The notes under the pieces: model-generated | The model's database searches: none | Told to the model about the DNA's origin: nothing | Seen by the model: only the letters and a program-made list of their open reading frames with translations | Program-made: the position numbers and the translations under genes | Assembly (NCBI GenBank): GCA_947311845.1 | Contig: CAMZMU010000123.1 | Coordinates: 17,722,785 to 17,786,784 of the forward strand | DNA length: 64,000 nucleotides | Reading direction: 5' to 3' | Source: Poa pratensis | Lineage: Eukaryota > Streptophyta > Magnoliopsida > Poales > Poaceae | Shown: positions 9,481 to 20,736 of the stretch, in pieces | How the letters are laid out: the number at the start of each line of letters is the position of its first letter | How positions within the stretch are numbered: the stretch's first letter is position 1

Positions 9481-11282
9481 ATGCTCGCCTACCCGAACAC
9501 GTCGAGCCCATGGCCGCAGCGCCACCCGGCCCTGGCTTCCCCGCGCCACGCGGCGGTGGCGGCCGGGGCTGCAGCGGCCGCCAGGGGCAAGCGGCGGGGA
9601 GCGGACGCCGGGGAGGGGGCGGACCCGGCCGCTGAGGCGGCGGAGCTGGTGCGGTTCTTCCTTCGGAAGACGGGCGGCGGAAAGGAGCGGCTGGTGGCCG
9701 TTCTGGACCGGCACGTGAAGGTGGTCCGCACCGAGCACTGCTTCCTCCTCTTCGAGGAGCTCGGCCGCCGCGACGGCTGGGTCCAGTGCCTCGAGGTGAG
9801 CCGTGACCATACCCTAGTAGCGCCAAACTTCGACAACATACCTTGCATTTTGGATCAGTCTATGATAGAATTCTAAGATGCAGTATGATTTTTGATGTCC
9901 CTGTAAATGAACAATTTATCTTTTCTGAACTTTCTGTTTGTTCGGTACTTCTGCTCATTTCTCTGATGTTTCATGTTTTGCTAGATTTTCAGGTGGATGC
10001 AGAAACAGCGGTGGTACGTCGCCGACAACGGCATCTATTCTAAGTTGATCTCTGTGATGGGAAGGAAGGGCAGATACGGATGGCAATGTGGCTCTTCTCC
10101 CAGATGAGGAACAGCGGGTGCAAGCCGGATACTTCCGTGTATAATGCTCTTATCGGCGCGCACCTGCATTCACGAGACAAGAGTAAGGCCTTGGTGAAGG
10201 CTCTCGGCTATTTTGACAAGATGAAGGGTATTGAGAGGTGCCAGCCGAACATCGTGACATACAACATTCTCTTAAGAGCCTGTGCTAGGGCCAGCGACAC
10301 GAAGCAAGTGGAGATCTTGTTCAAGGATCTGGATGACAGCCCGGTCTCTCCTGATATCTACACATATAATGGAGTGATCGACGGGTATGGGAAGAATGGC
10401 ATGATCAAAGAGATGGAAACTGTTTTAGTGCGGATGAAAAGCAAGCAGTGCCGTCCAGATGTGATCACATTCAACATACTCATAGATTCATATGGGCGGA
10501 AGCAGACGTTCGACAAGATGGAGCAGGTGTTCAAGAGTTTACTGCGGTCGAAGGAGAGGCCTACCCACCCGACGTTTAACTCCATGATAACAAACTATGG
10601 AAAAGCAAGACTGAGGGAGAAAGCTGAGTCCGTGCTTGAGAAGATGGAAGAACTGGGATTCAAACCAAATTATGTGACGCAAGAATGTCTCATCACTCTG
10701 TACGCGTATTGTGATTGCGTCTCAAAGGCCCAACAGATATTCGATGAGCTTGTAAGCACACAAAGTACTGTTCCCGTCTCTTCACTGAACGCAATGCTTG
10801 ACGCCTACTGCATGAACCGTTTGCCTATGGAAGCGGATCGGCTGTTGGATACTGCAATTGAGAAAGGTGTCGTGCCCGGTGCTTCCACATATAAGTTGCT
10901 TTACAAGGGATATACCAGGGCGAACGATAAGATCCTTGTCCAGAAGTTGCTCCAGCGAATGAATAAGCAGGGTATTGTTCCGAATAAGAAGTTCTTCCTT
11001 GATGCTCTGGAAGCATTTGGTACCTCGGCGAATAAACCCAGGAGAGTACAAACCCCAAACTCTGCAAGAGAGCCAAGTAGAGATTCTGCGAACAATTCAG
11101 AAATGGCTAGTTCAAGAAAGCCAAAGTTAAGTGCTATGTATACAGTTGGCACCTCCGAGAAACAACACAGGGTAGTACCCAGTTCAAACCCCGCAATCAA
11201 GCCAAATACAGGTTCTGGAAGCAATTCAGAAGCAGCCACTTCAAGCGAGCCAGAGCTAAGATTTTCGCAAGTATCTTCATGA
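9481..11282 (+). CDS. PPR5: PPR protein of the EMB2453/PPR5 type, two exons, one-base frameshift
   Basis: Exon 1 is 9481-9795, with donor GAG|GTGAGC. Exon 2 is 9985-11282, with acceptor TTTTGCTAG|ATTTTCAGG. Together they encode about 537 residues: a plastid transit peptide, then a run of PPR motifs such as YNALIGAHLHSRDKSKAL, ITFNILIDSYGRKQTFDKME and FNSMITNYGKARL, and a low-complexity tail. Wording and order match Arabidopsis EMB2453 (At4g39620) and maize PPR5, which bind and stabilise plastid trnG-UCC precursor RNA and its group II intron. After GRKG the frame shifts by one at 10070/10071; downstream the conserved reading resumes immediately (QIRMAMWLFSQM). No alternative splice avoids this, because the other frame stops at 10041-10043. 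Either the gene is newly broken or a base is missing from the consensus. Confidence 0.87.
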
Positions 11283-11761
11283 TGGGTCGCTCTGTTTTTC
11301 AGAAGCTCGTCTGAACTGCCGTGACAGTAGGATGTGTTCAGTGCTTGTACATGTGGGGATTGGTCCAGAGAAAAGGTCATCCACGCGATTAGTTGCTTGG
11401 ATTTGAACCATCCTAGATGGCCGGGTTGAAAAATATATGGAATATTTCTCATGCACACTCACCAAAAACAACCAAACCACGGGCACTGGAACCATCACAT
11501 CCCATTCAACATCAAGATATCCTTCTTCTGTTTATACTTTTGCAGGGGTTGCTTCTCTAATTTCATAGTCATGCTATGAAAGCAAAGCGGCATTTTTGTT
11601 TCATTTAGTGTCAGTATAGATCACATGTTTTAACAGTAGCAAGCCTTGTTATTACATTTACGTTCTGTTACTGGTGATGGGTCTTGGTTGTGCTTCAGAG
11701 GACACGATGCCACATATTTTAACGGTTTGGTAATTGGTATGCATGGATTAGGGTCAATTCT
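11283..11761 (+). other. 3' flank of the PPR gene
   Basis: This should contain the PPR 3' UTR. I see no other gene or repeat; minus-strand open frames here are shadows. Confidence 0.4.
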
Positions 11762-12562
11762 AATGAAAACATCCACGCAATCTGATCCTCATGCATCCAG
11801 ATGACCCTGTTTTGCCACTGAGAAATGGAGTAGCATCAGGCGCAGCATGAAGGTTTATGCAAGAATGACTGGAAATTGACAATGATCAATTACTTAAGAA
11901 ATGTTCCATTATGCAAAGAGATTAAAAAAATAGTACAAACCATCACGCTAAATAATTCACTTTCAATGTTTAGAAATACTTCTGCAAGTGAGAGGGCCCT
12001 TCAAATATCGAGCAATCCTTTCGCTTACAAAAATATCGAGCAATTCTCACAGAAAACAACTAGGCAAGCCATATGAATCATGATGCCCATGAAGACAGCG
12101 GGCCAAATAACTGATCTTAAGCTACAACAAACAAAGTGAAGAGCTGCATTGTTCAATGAAAACATCCGCGCAATCTGATCCTCATGCGTCCACATGACCC
12201 TGTTTTGCCACTGAGAAATAGAGTACCAACAGGCGTAGCATGACGGTTGACACAAGAATGACCGGAAACTTTGACAGTGACCAATTACTTGAGAAATGTC
12301 CCATTATGCAAAGATATAAATAATAGTACAAGCAATCACGCTAATTCGCGAGTTTCGATGTTTGGAAGTAGTACATAACTTCTGCAAGTCAAGATGGCCC
12401 TTAAAATATCAAGCAATCCTTTCTCCAAAAAAATAATAAAATCGAGCAATCCTCACGCAAGACAACTAGGCAAGCCAAATGAATAACGATGCACATGAAG
12501 ACAACGGGCCAAAAAACTGATCTGCAGCTACAACAAGCAAAGTGAATAGCTGCATCGTCAAT
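11762..12562. repeat. Tandem direct duplication, unit ~393 bp
   Basis: The block starting AATGAAAACATCCACGCAAT at 11762 recurs at 12155 as AATGAAAACATCCGCGCAAT. The two copies stay colinear to their ends, where both read GGGCCAAA, then AACTGATCT, then GCTACAACAA. Divergence is moderate (scattered substitutions and small indels), so the duplication is not recent. It fills the gap between the convergent PPR and TRM9 genes. Confidence 0.85.
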
Positions 12563-12711
12563 GACATTGTTGAATTCACAAAATTGTTGCTTGTGTCAAC
12601 CACATACATTACAAGCTCAAAACTGTGCCCTCAGTAGTCTAATAGCTGACAGTCTTACAAGACAATACTCAGGACTCTGGAAACATTTACTGCCATCATA
12701 TCGTCTGCAGC

Positions 12712-14486
12712 TCAAAGCTTCTCAAGAACTATGCACCAGTTGGATTTGTCGTAGAATTGGTCAACGATAGTTGCATTTTTCATACCAGCAACTAACCTGA
12801 AATGATGACAGCCAACAATGCAATATTTTCAATCAGAACACCATAGATGCGTCAAAAGGAAAGGAAATAATGTATACTACCTCCGTTTCATAATTCTTGC
12901 CGTGGTTTTAGTAAGTTTGAACTAAAATCACGACAAGAATTATGGAACAGAGGGAGTATCATTTTCTTTTTCAAAGGGCTAGTGCATTAACATGATAAGG
13001 GCATGGAATGAAATAAGCCATAAGATGGCAGCAACAGGGCACCCTTTCCGGAGAATCTTTACTCAAGAAAGATACAAGTCATACAACCAAAGTTGCATAT
13101 AAAGATCACATTTCCTTTTTTGTCACACCATTGTTTATGTAACCAAATAAACTAGTTGATTAACAAGTGCGCCATATGACAATTATCTCGAGCAAAAGTT
13201 CACAAAATAAAAATATGAAATGTTAAAGCTTGTGTGCCATCTCTGAACAAATATAAGATGATGTGACTAGTCGCCAAATTAACACTACAAAGTAGAAAGA
13301 CTACACGATACCTATGCTATGGTGATTACAAATATGATGTGATTTAATATCTTCACTTGTGCAGGTTCGAAATAAGAGGAGAAAACAAGAGAAGCATTTT
13401 TCATGAGAATGTTCAGAGTAAAGCTACTCTACCTTTGAAGTTCTCCTTCAACAAAAACATGGTAATAACGGTTGTAGACCACAGTGCCCTTCTTATCATT
13501 GCCAATCCATTTTGAAGAGCAGCAGCAGATGCACCGCTAATTTCAGCTCGGTGAAACGGTAGATGCCAAGGAACAAAGTACTCCTGCTGGGTTTTGTCAT
13601 GCTCATCCAAAGTTAAAGAATCACAAGCTAAAATGGTCTGATCCTCCAAAGCATCATAACTATTCTTCAGCCGATCATCTGTTTGCTTCGTGGCACCCGT
13701 ATCTTCATCAGTCTCTTCAATACTATCTAGCAAAGTAGCAGATTTGTTTCGCACCATAGGACTGCTAGGATCAACCCACTCTTCATTATACTTGTCGCAT
13801 AGGGGAGTCCACTTGTTAAGAAGCGACCTGTCTTCCTGCTCCACGGCCCAAACAGTGATCAGCACAAGACCACCTCTCTTCACAACACGGATCAACTCTT
13901 CTATGGCTTTCCTCCGCCTATCCTCGGTGCTCAGATGATGCAACACCGCTATCGAGATCGCCGCGTCACCGACATCTTCCCTGTACGGGAGGTTGACAAC
14001 ATCGGCGACAAACACCTCATGCCCCCTCCCCGCGCATATCTCTACAAGAGACGGGCTTATGTCGCAGCCAAGGTAGAAGCACTCGGGGTTGAAGCCCAAG
14101 TACTTGCCGTTGCCGCAGCCAGCGTCCAGCACGACGGAGCCCGGGCTCAGCGAGTTGAGGAACCCCGCGACCTTGGGCCACTTGGCGAACCGCGTCGCGC
14201 TGAAATGGGGAGCTATGGCATCGTAGACGCGGTGCACGTACTTCTTCTCGATGTCGGGGGTGGCCTGGACGCTAGGGGAGCAGCTGTGGCTCTTTCCCTC
14301 GGCGAGGGGTGCGTCCTGTCCTTCCGAATTCTCGTTACCCGGCGTCATGGGATTGCTGGTGGTGGTAGCAGTACCTCGGTTCCAGCAAGAGAATTCTCCC
14401 CGAAGAAGCCTTGGGCTGCGCGGATTAGATGCAGAGACGGCCTGGCGTGGGCTCCTTGCTGCTATCCTCGAGAAAATCTGGATCAT
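12712..14486 (-). CDS. TRM9: tRNA wobble-uridine carboxymethyl methyltransferase, TRM9/ALKBH8-like, one-base frameshift
   Basis: Exon 1 runs 14486 to 13433 (donor CAAAG|GTAGAG) and exon 2 runs 12796 to 12712 (acceptor ATTTCAG|G). An upstream in-frame GTG at 14552 is not used, because the first ATG is at 14486. The protein is about 379 residues. SAM-binding motif I is VLDAGCGNGKYLG, followed by GCDIS, ADVVNLPYR and AISIAVLHHLST, then a variable acidic insert and the family C-terminus VPWHLPFHRAEISGASA. Exon 2 encodes the conserved ending YDKSNWCIVLEKL. TRM9 with TRM112 converts cm5U to mcm5U at the wobble base of certain tRNAs. Near 13499-13503 one base is missing: upstream reads NGLA, downstream the conserved VVYNRYYHVF is one frame away. 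Adding one base makes exons 1 and 2 exactly in phase. Confidence 0.88.
12877..12956. mobile_element. Stowaway MITE (80 bp) in the TRM9 intron
   Basis: Starts CTACCTCCGTTTC and ends with GAACAGAGGGAG, flanked by TA duplications at 12875-12876 and 12957-12958. Nearly the whole element folds on itself (CTTGCCGTGGTTTTAGT against ACTAAAATCACGACAAG). It lies wholly within the TRM9 intron 12797-13432, so splicing should remove it. Confidence 0.9.
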
Positions 14487-15518
14487 ACAATGGCGCGAAG
14501 ATTTGTCGCGTAGCCTTGGTGCCGGCCAAGTATGATCCGTGCGGCCGCGCACCGTCGGTGGCCACCCTCCTGCTAGGTTGTGTTTGGTTACTTTAGCACT
14601 TGAACAAAAGGCGCAGCGACAAGGCGACGGCCGTGAGCAGATCTGAAGAGGAACGGAACCACGATGACGTGAGCAGAACTAAAGAGGAGAGTGGGATAGA
14701 GAGGGGACGGAGAGGAAGGCCTACCTTCTTGCCGGCGTGGTGAGGAACCGGTGAGAAAGCGCGGGAGGCGATCGGAGGAGGCGCCCGGGTGGGGAGGGGA
14801 GAGAGCGCGCCGTCGTGACAGCGGGGGAGGCGGCGGGCTCCGCTAGGGGAGGGAGGGAGGCGTTGTTTGAGAGTCGAGACTCGAGACTCGGCTGAGAGGG
14901 ATTCGGGCTTGGACGGGCCGAAGCCTTCCGCAGCGCGAGAGAGATTACTGGGCTAGGCTTTTTCCCTTCTACTCCTACAGTGGCAACGGACAGCACGAGC
15001 TTCCGGCCAGGCCCATTCATCGGTGGTACATTGTGGCTGGCTCCCTGAAAATGGACACATCCATGTGTTTTCCTACTTCCTTTCGTTTTGAAGTCACCCT
15101 TTTCTTTTTCAACAGCATAATTCCATAAATAAATCACTCCTTTACAAGCTACATATACATATATATTTGAGTGGCAGTACAATATTACTGTTTTACATGG
15201 CAAACGACACCGCTAAAAAGAATCGATAAAATGTCAAATATAGCAGAAGGAAAACGGAAGCTCCACATTACAATTTATACAGCAGCAAGCATCCAATCCT
15301 TTGACTCATGCACACGCTCGTTACAGCAGCAAGACCCCAAGGGCCAAGGCACCCCTGCAGGAGGAATCTTTACTCCCCGCAGCTCCCGAAGCAGTGCAAG
15401 TATATGTATTTCTAGGGTCTCGGTGGCTCCAAGAACTGGATGTCAAAAGGATGAATACACAAAAGAAGATGGAAACCCTAGAACTAGACGCATTGTACAT
15501 CATCAGGAAGTTATCGTA
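14487..15518 (-). other. TRM9 leader/promoter region and MUB 3' region
   Basis: Both neighbouring genes are on the minus strand. The TRM9 promoter should lie at about 14550-14950, which is GC-rich with no clear TATA box. The MUB 3' UTR should occupy the right-hand part. No further gene or repeat is recognised. Confidence 0.4.
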
Positions 15519-17930
15519 TCACAGGATGGTGCATCCACATCTGTTCTGCTTCGGGGAATTGCCGAGCTGCTTCTCTGGAAAGAAGAAATGCGGGGGAAAA
15601 AAATATGAGAACTTTAAGCAGTGTCGAAGAAACTGTATGGCAACTTCAAACGTCACATAACAGGATAATATAAAACCAGTTAAATGGCATGTACGTGATC
15701 AAACCATATATCATCACAAACACACTCGGCCGTGAAGAACACAAGTCATTACATCCCTTAACTTGTTTAGAAACATATGTTATAAATTATAAAGATAGGC
15801 TTGTGTGCGCATTATGTTTTTTCTTGCTTTCAAAGATTAGTCTATGTGGAAAAACAATTAAAATCGAATGCCACAATTTTAACACAACTGATTCATAGAT
15901 GTAGCGACATCCCTCTTGTAATTTATTACCTCTGTTCCAAAATGTAATTTATCATATGAAAGGCATAAAAACACACACAGAAAGTCAGCCGAAAGTTCTT
16001 ACGGTTAGGTAGGACTTCATAAATCACAAGGAATATAAGAACTACAAGACCATCAGTACCACTGAGCTATAAAACTATGTGTGGTTTAGTCAGCATCTTT
16101 ATTCATGCATCTATCTATGTAGGTAACACTGAATTACGTTGTTGCAAAGTCTGATAGGGTTTTCGACTAACAATATGTTGTGATCGACAAATCACTACTA
16201 AAACAGCAGACATAAATTTCTCCCAATTGAAAATAGTGGGCCTCTTGCAGGCTGCGTCACTTGGACTAGAGAGATTCAAGCTTATACATGTGCATCTTTG
16301 GAGCACAGCAACTAGATTACGAGCGTGGTGTTTCTAAATTGATAATTGATCGGAAATTCACTGAGTGTACTAGAATCTCAAGAATAGAGAGCAAAATAGG
16401 TCATCAACGGAACCAGGAACACAATGAATAAAAACATAAAATTGTCGGCAGTACCACGGTTTTTGTCAGCTTGTGGAGGGCGCACTACGACATGCATTGT
16501 AATTACACCTCCGGGGACCTCTCCTATTGTAACACGTGACTCGGCAAGTGTCCGGCTATTCTCCAATATCTTTCCACCATTGATGAGCTTCAGGTCATTG
16601 ACAGTTTTTGGAGTTATTTCCTTATCTGACATAAAAATGACAAGAATAATTATTTTTGATAAAAATAAACTCAGAGTTCAGTGAGCATAATGGGGTTCAC
16701 ATTATAGAGGAGTGAGCTTTTGAAAAGAAAATTACCATCCGAAAAGAAAATTATCATTCATAATCAAACAAGTGTCAAGAGAGGAAAAAAACATGTCACT
16801 GAACTATTCCCAGTCGCAATGCAAATTAAGCCCCAGACAAAGCTGAACAAGTTCGAACACCCTACAGCAAGAAGACATACAGTAATTTTGCTCATATGGA
16901 GATTGGTGGTGGTCAGTGCCCCTGTTTTTTGGTTAACAAGTACCCACGTCATGACCTACTCCTTCCTGATGCTGGTTCAGCTGGGAAAGGATTCAATTTT
17001 ACGCGTTCTAGTTTTTTACTCTGGTAACAGCATCTCATCCAAAGTATAACATAACATGTCAAGGAAAGACCCTCATTAGAGTGTGATAATCAGATAATTG
17101 CCACCAGATTGTTAGGTATAATGTATTCATGGAAAGGACCTCAGTTCGAGTAAAGATGAAGAGACAACTGCGTTCGGAGTACTAGCAGAATTCTATTCAC
17201 AGAATTTAAGAGTGCAAACTGACACTCTAAAGGAAGATTACAGCTAATGATGTTCTGCTCTTTTTTGTTTCATCATAGAAAGTAGAGGAAGACAGTGTCC
17301 CCTTGTTTTTCCCTTCATTGAGCTTGTGATTTCTGATCCAAATCAAACTGATTGTTGCCGAAAATGCTCTTTCAGAATTTTGTCATAAACTTGGCACCAT
17401 TTTGGCAATATTAACTGTCCGTGGAAGGTTTTCTATAGACGATATGCATACACTGGGAAGGGAAATTATCAATTGGCCATTTATACACCTAGTTCTAAAG
17501 GGGTGTTAAAGCTGAGGAAAAGAATTAGGCAGCGGCTATGCGTTACTCAATTGGCCAACCGTATCCATCAAGAGAAGAACAAAACTACACCAATAATAAC
17601 ATTTATCTGCCGCGAGCAAGACTAGAACTGCACAAGCGCCACGCAACAGCCGTAAAGAAAAAGACTATACATGATCCAACAAGCTGCATGGCAGCAAGAA
17701 TTACATAATGGCGCGTCTCTTTTTGTCACCAAATCAAGCAAGCAGGCGGATCGGGGCGGCCTACGCTGCCAAATCGATCGGGAATCTGCAATCTCACCTT
17801 GTGGCCACCGGGCGAGGATGAAATCCTTGAGCGCGGAGACGGTGGTGGCGGGGTCGTACTTGCTCGGGCCGATGTCCGTGCCGTCGAACAACCGGAACTT
17901 GACCTCGATCGGCTCCTTCCCGCCGGCCAT
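15519..17930 (-). CDS. MUB: Membrane-anchored ubiquitin-fold protein (MUB), three exons
   Basis: The three coding exons are 17930-17798, 16625-16455 and 15574-15519, with GT-AG introns (donors CAAG|GTGAGA and CGTG|GTACTG; acceptors GTCAG and TTCCAG). They join in phase to exactly 119 codons plus stop. The N-terminus MAGGKEPIEVKFRLFDGTDI and the ubiquitin-like core (TVNDLKLINGGKILENSRTL) match plant MUB proteins. The C-terminus ends RCGCTIL: the CTIL box is a prenylation signal (terminal Leu favours geranylgeranylation) and the upstream Cys is a likely acylation site. MUBs sit on the plasma membrane and recruit group VI E2 enzymes. All exons look intact and the product is of normal length. Confidence 0.93.
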
Positions 17931-18418
17931 CTCCCGGCCGGTTCACACCGCCCACCCAGGCCCCCACCTTCCAATCCTCCCGAGATCCAAGGAACCCCGG
18001 ATCAGAAGTCCATGGCACAGACAGGGTCGCACGGAATCCAAAGAAATCGGCTCGGCGTCGGATTCCGACGAAGAATTCTTGGTTTCGTATGGGGGTTGAA
18101 AGCGAGGGGACGGCGACTCGGCGAGGTGGGAAGGTGGAGAAGACAAGAGACCCCGCGGTAGTGGCCTTCGGTATTTTAACTGATACTCGAAACTAAAAAA
18201 AATCTGTTGTCTTCTCATTGCAGTGTACGAATATCGCGGGATTTTGCAAGATTTCTCTGAAATAGCTCGATTTGCGGCAGATAGTGAAAAGATATATCAA
18301 AATGGGTCGATTTTGTGGGTGCATAGTGATTAGTGAGTGACGGAGGGGAATTTCTGTGCATTTGGACGAAACAAACATCCGAACGGACCGACGATGCTTT
18401 CTATCTTGGTCGTTTGAC
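17931..18418 (-). other. MUB leader and promoter region
   Basis: GC-rich leader to about 18150, then an AT-rich promoter-like stretch. No clear TATA box is seen and no other gene. Confidence 0.4.
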
Positions 18419-18866
18419 TAAGAGCATCTCCAACCAGCTCCCCAAAATACCCCAAACGTCCGACGGTGGCTTCCCGGCGAGCGCGGAGGACTTGGCTACT
18501 GCCGCTCCCGGCGGGCGGCGGCTTCCCGGGGCTTGGCTACTGGCCCTCCCGGTGGGCGGCGGCTTCCCGGCATGTACGCTCCGCTAACGATACGTTTTAC
18601 ATCGCACGACATCCGCCTTGCTCTAAACGTGTTTGTGGAATTGCCGGAGCCGGATTTTGATTGAGTGTTCATATTTGTAGCCATGGATTTTTCGTCCGAC
18701 GAAGAGTACGAATTACTCGGCCGTAGATGAGTTTATGTACAATGAGTTTATTGACGGTTCTAGTGACCATGACATGTATGAGGACGGAGACGAGGTGCCC
18801 GCAATGTTGAGCATTCAAGAGGAATTGGAGAAGAAGGAGGAGCACGTTCTCAACTTCCGGGGATCG

Positions 18867-20290
18867 TACTGATCCCTTGCCCCCGCGTCGCTCCCTCTGG
18901 GGCGACTCGGGCGGCGCCCTAACCCTAGCGCCGCCGCCCCCCCCCCCCCCCCCCTCCCCAGTTCCCCTTACCTCGCCGCTACCTGAGGCCACCGCCTGGA
19001 AGCCGCGCGGCCGCTGAGGAAGGTGGCGGCGAGGATCTCGTCGCTCCGCGCGCGCTCGTCTTCGTCCGCGGCGGAGGACTCTGGATTTGGGCGGCGGCCC
19101 TTCAGGCGAGGCAGCGACGTCCTCGACAGGCGTCGCTGCGGGTGACTCCGGCCGTCGTCCTCGACCTCGCGGGAGGTGGGGCGGCGGCGGGTGCGGCTGC
19201 GACGAGGAGCTCCTCTCCACATCAGATCTGAGGTTGGTGTTCCCTCCGTCTCTCTCCCTCGCGGCTCCGGCCGTTTTGGGTGCTGGTAGGCAGCTCGGGA
19301 CCGGGGGAAACCCCAGGCTGGCTGGTCCAGCCCAGCGAAGACGACGCCTTGGGCACCGGTCTTCCTCCTTGGAGGCGTGGATGTGGTCCCTGCTGTCCAC
19401 CCGACCTATCTCCCGGGTGAAAGCCCAAAATCTTCAGATTGGGCAGCGTTGATGTGCCGCGCGCCGTCGTCTTCTTTGAGGCGCTGCCTGGGGAGATTGA
19501 GTTCGTGTGAGAGAAGGCAAAGGTGTGAACTTTGGGTGGTTTTTGCTCTTGTGCGACTGCTGTGTTTTGGTGCAGGCTTGGTTGGTTTCTCCTAGGTGGT
19601 CTCCCCGGCGGCGGGCTGTTCGGCTCAGCTCCGGTGGTGCGGCGTCTTCGATCTGGCTGTAGGGATAGGGTTCCTCTTCCCGGCAGTAGCTATGCGCAGC
19701 CGTCTGGGGGCCTCCCGGTCCTTCCCACCGGGCCTCGCTCCTCCCTGCAGCCTCGCCTGGATGTCCAGCTGCCCCTTCCTCTGTAGTTTCGCGTTCGGTG
19801 GCTTTCTGTTGTTCTCGTTGGTCAAGTGCTTCGACGGTGTGGCCGGTGTGGTGTGCTCTCCTTCCCAGGTGGCCGTGTTCTGGCGCTGCTTCGCGGCTCG
19901 AGTCCAGCACCTCTTTAGCTCTCGGGTGAGCATTTCTCATGTTCGATGGTTCGACGCCTTCGAACCAGGCGAGAGGGAAGGGTCCCTCTTCGGCATGAGA
20001 ACAAGTTGGTGTCCTGGCGTCTTCAGCCTTGTATGTGAGCTCCGATCAAGACTCCCTTCCTGCTTCAGTGCAGTGCCTCGCCGTGCATCGACTCCTCCTG
20101 GCCCTAGCCTCCCGAGTGTAGCAGTCTTCGCTTTTGGCAAGTTGTGCTTGCTTGTGTTGAGTTGTAAGCTGTTCGGTGTGCCCATGTATCGGCCGTTGTG
20201 TTGTGGGTGTGTATGGGTGGCCTTGTGTAATTCCCTGGCCGGTTGCTGGCTTTGTTAATTCAAAGCAGGTCTCCTCTCGAGCCTGCCGTT
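18867..20290 (+). mobile_element. GC-rich LINE-like non-LTR insert within the Harbinger element
   Basis: The insert is bounded by TCAACTTCCGGGGATCG (18850-18866) and TCAACTTCGGGGATCG (20291-20306), a 16-17-bp duplication of the kind made by target-primed reverse transcription. Removing one copy rejoins the transposase reading frame exactly. The start is GC-rich, like plant LINE 5' ends. The 3' end has a small hairpin (GGCTTTGTTAATTCAAAGC), as in many plant LINE tails, but no poly(A). No reverse transcriptase is encoded, so it would be non-autonomous. The class is inferred; the insertion itself is clear. Confidence 0.65.
18937..18954. repeat. Homopolymer of 18 C
   Basis: An unbroken C run in the 5' part of the LINE-like insert; the opposite strand is an 18-G tract. 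Confidence 0.85.
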
Positions 20291-20736
20291 TCAACTTCGG
20301 GGATCGATTAAGGGGAGGATCACCGTGGCCCGTGATAGGCTCAAAGGCTGTCGAGATCTGTACGATGACTATTTCCGTCATAATCCGGTCTTTCATGAGG
20401 GGGTTTTCCGGCGTCGGTTCCGGATGAGCTCAAGACTTTATCGGCGCATAGAGGAAGAAGTGACTAAGTATGATGATTACTTCAAGTTGAGATATGATTG
20501 CAACGGAAAGCTGTCCTTCTCTCCTATGCAGAAATGCACCGCAGCTTTCAGAATGTTAACCTATGGAAACCCGCGGATGCTATTGACGAATATGTCCGGA
20601 TGGGAGAGAGTACATGCATGTATTTGGGTTTCCAGATTTGAACATAATGGTTGTAGCACACCATATTTTGGGGTTGGCCAGTGTCCGCAGACACTTTGAG
20701 GGCCGAATTTAGGGTCTCCGGTTGAAGATGCTCTAA

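Larger units (their letters stand above)
18683..20700 (+). pseudogene. Truncated Harbinger (HARBI1-like) transposase
   Basis: The N-terminal piece starts at ATG 18683 with an acidic stretch (MDFSSDEEYE) and runs, with a frame disruption near 18720, to VLNFRGS at 18866. The frame resumes after the nested insert at 20307 with RDLYDDYFRHNPVFHEGVFR, RRFRMSSRLYRRIEEE and SPMQKCTAAFRMLTYGNPRM, the N-terminal helix region of plant PIF transposases. It then degenerates; the DDE catalytic domain is absent. Confidence 0.8.
18422..20733 (+). mobile_element. PIF/Harbinger DNA transposon, defective, with a nested insert
   Basis: The left end GAGCATCTCCAACCAG (18422) is mirrored by the right end GGTTGAAGATGCTC (to 20733), and TAA duplications flank both (18419-18421 and 20734-20736). 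These are the termini and the 3-bp target of PIF/Harbinger and Tourist elements. The interior carries pieces of a HARBI1-type transposase. Without the 1.4-kb insert at 18867-20290 the element is about 0.87 kb, so it was already an internally deleted, non-autonomous copy. Confidence 0.87.

Noticed and set aside
9843..10043. ORF across the PPR intron as an alternative second exon
   Set aside because: It reads the intron and the wrong frame of exon 2 and stops at 10041-10043; the conserved PPR frame needs the acceptor at 9984.
13690..14535. Plus-strand ORFs opposite TRM9
   Set aside because: They are antisense shadows of a GC-rich coding exon; the minus strand has clear methyltransferase motifs.
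14487..14552. Longer TRM9 N-terminus starting at 14552
   Set aside because: The codon at 14552 is GTG, not ATG; the first ATG in frame is at 14486.
15925..15960. Stowaway MITE in the MUB intron
   Set aside because: A single TACCTCTGTTCCAAAATG-like end is visible, but I found no matching inverted end or second TA, so it may be chance or a relic.
19087..20258. Several long ORFs on both strands of the LINE-like insert
   Set aside because: High GC keeps all frames open; none contains reverse transcriptase, endonuclease or another recognisable domain.
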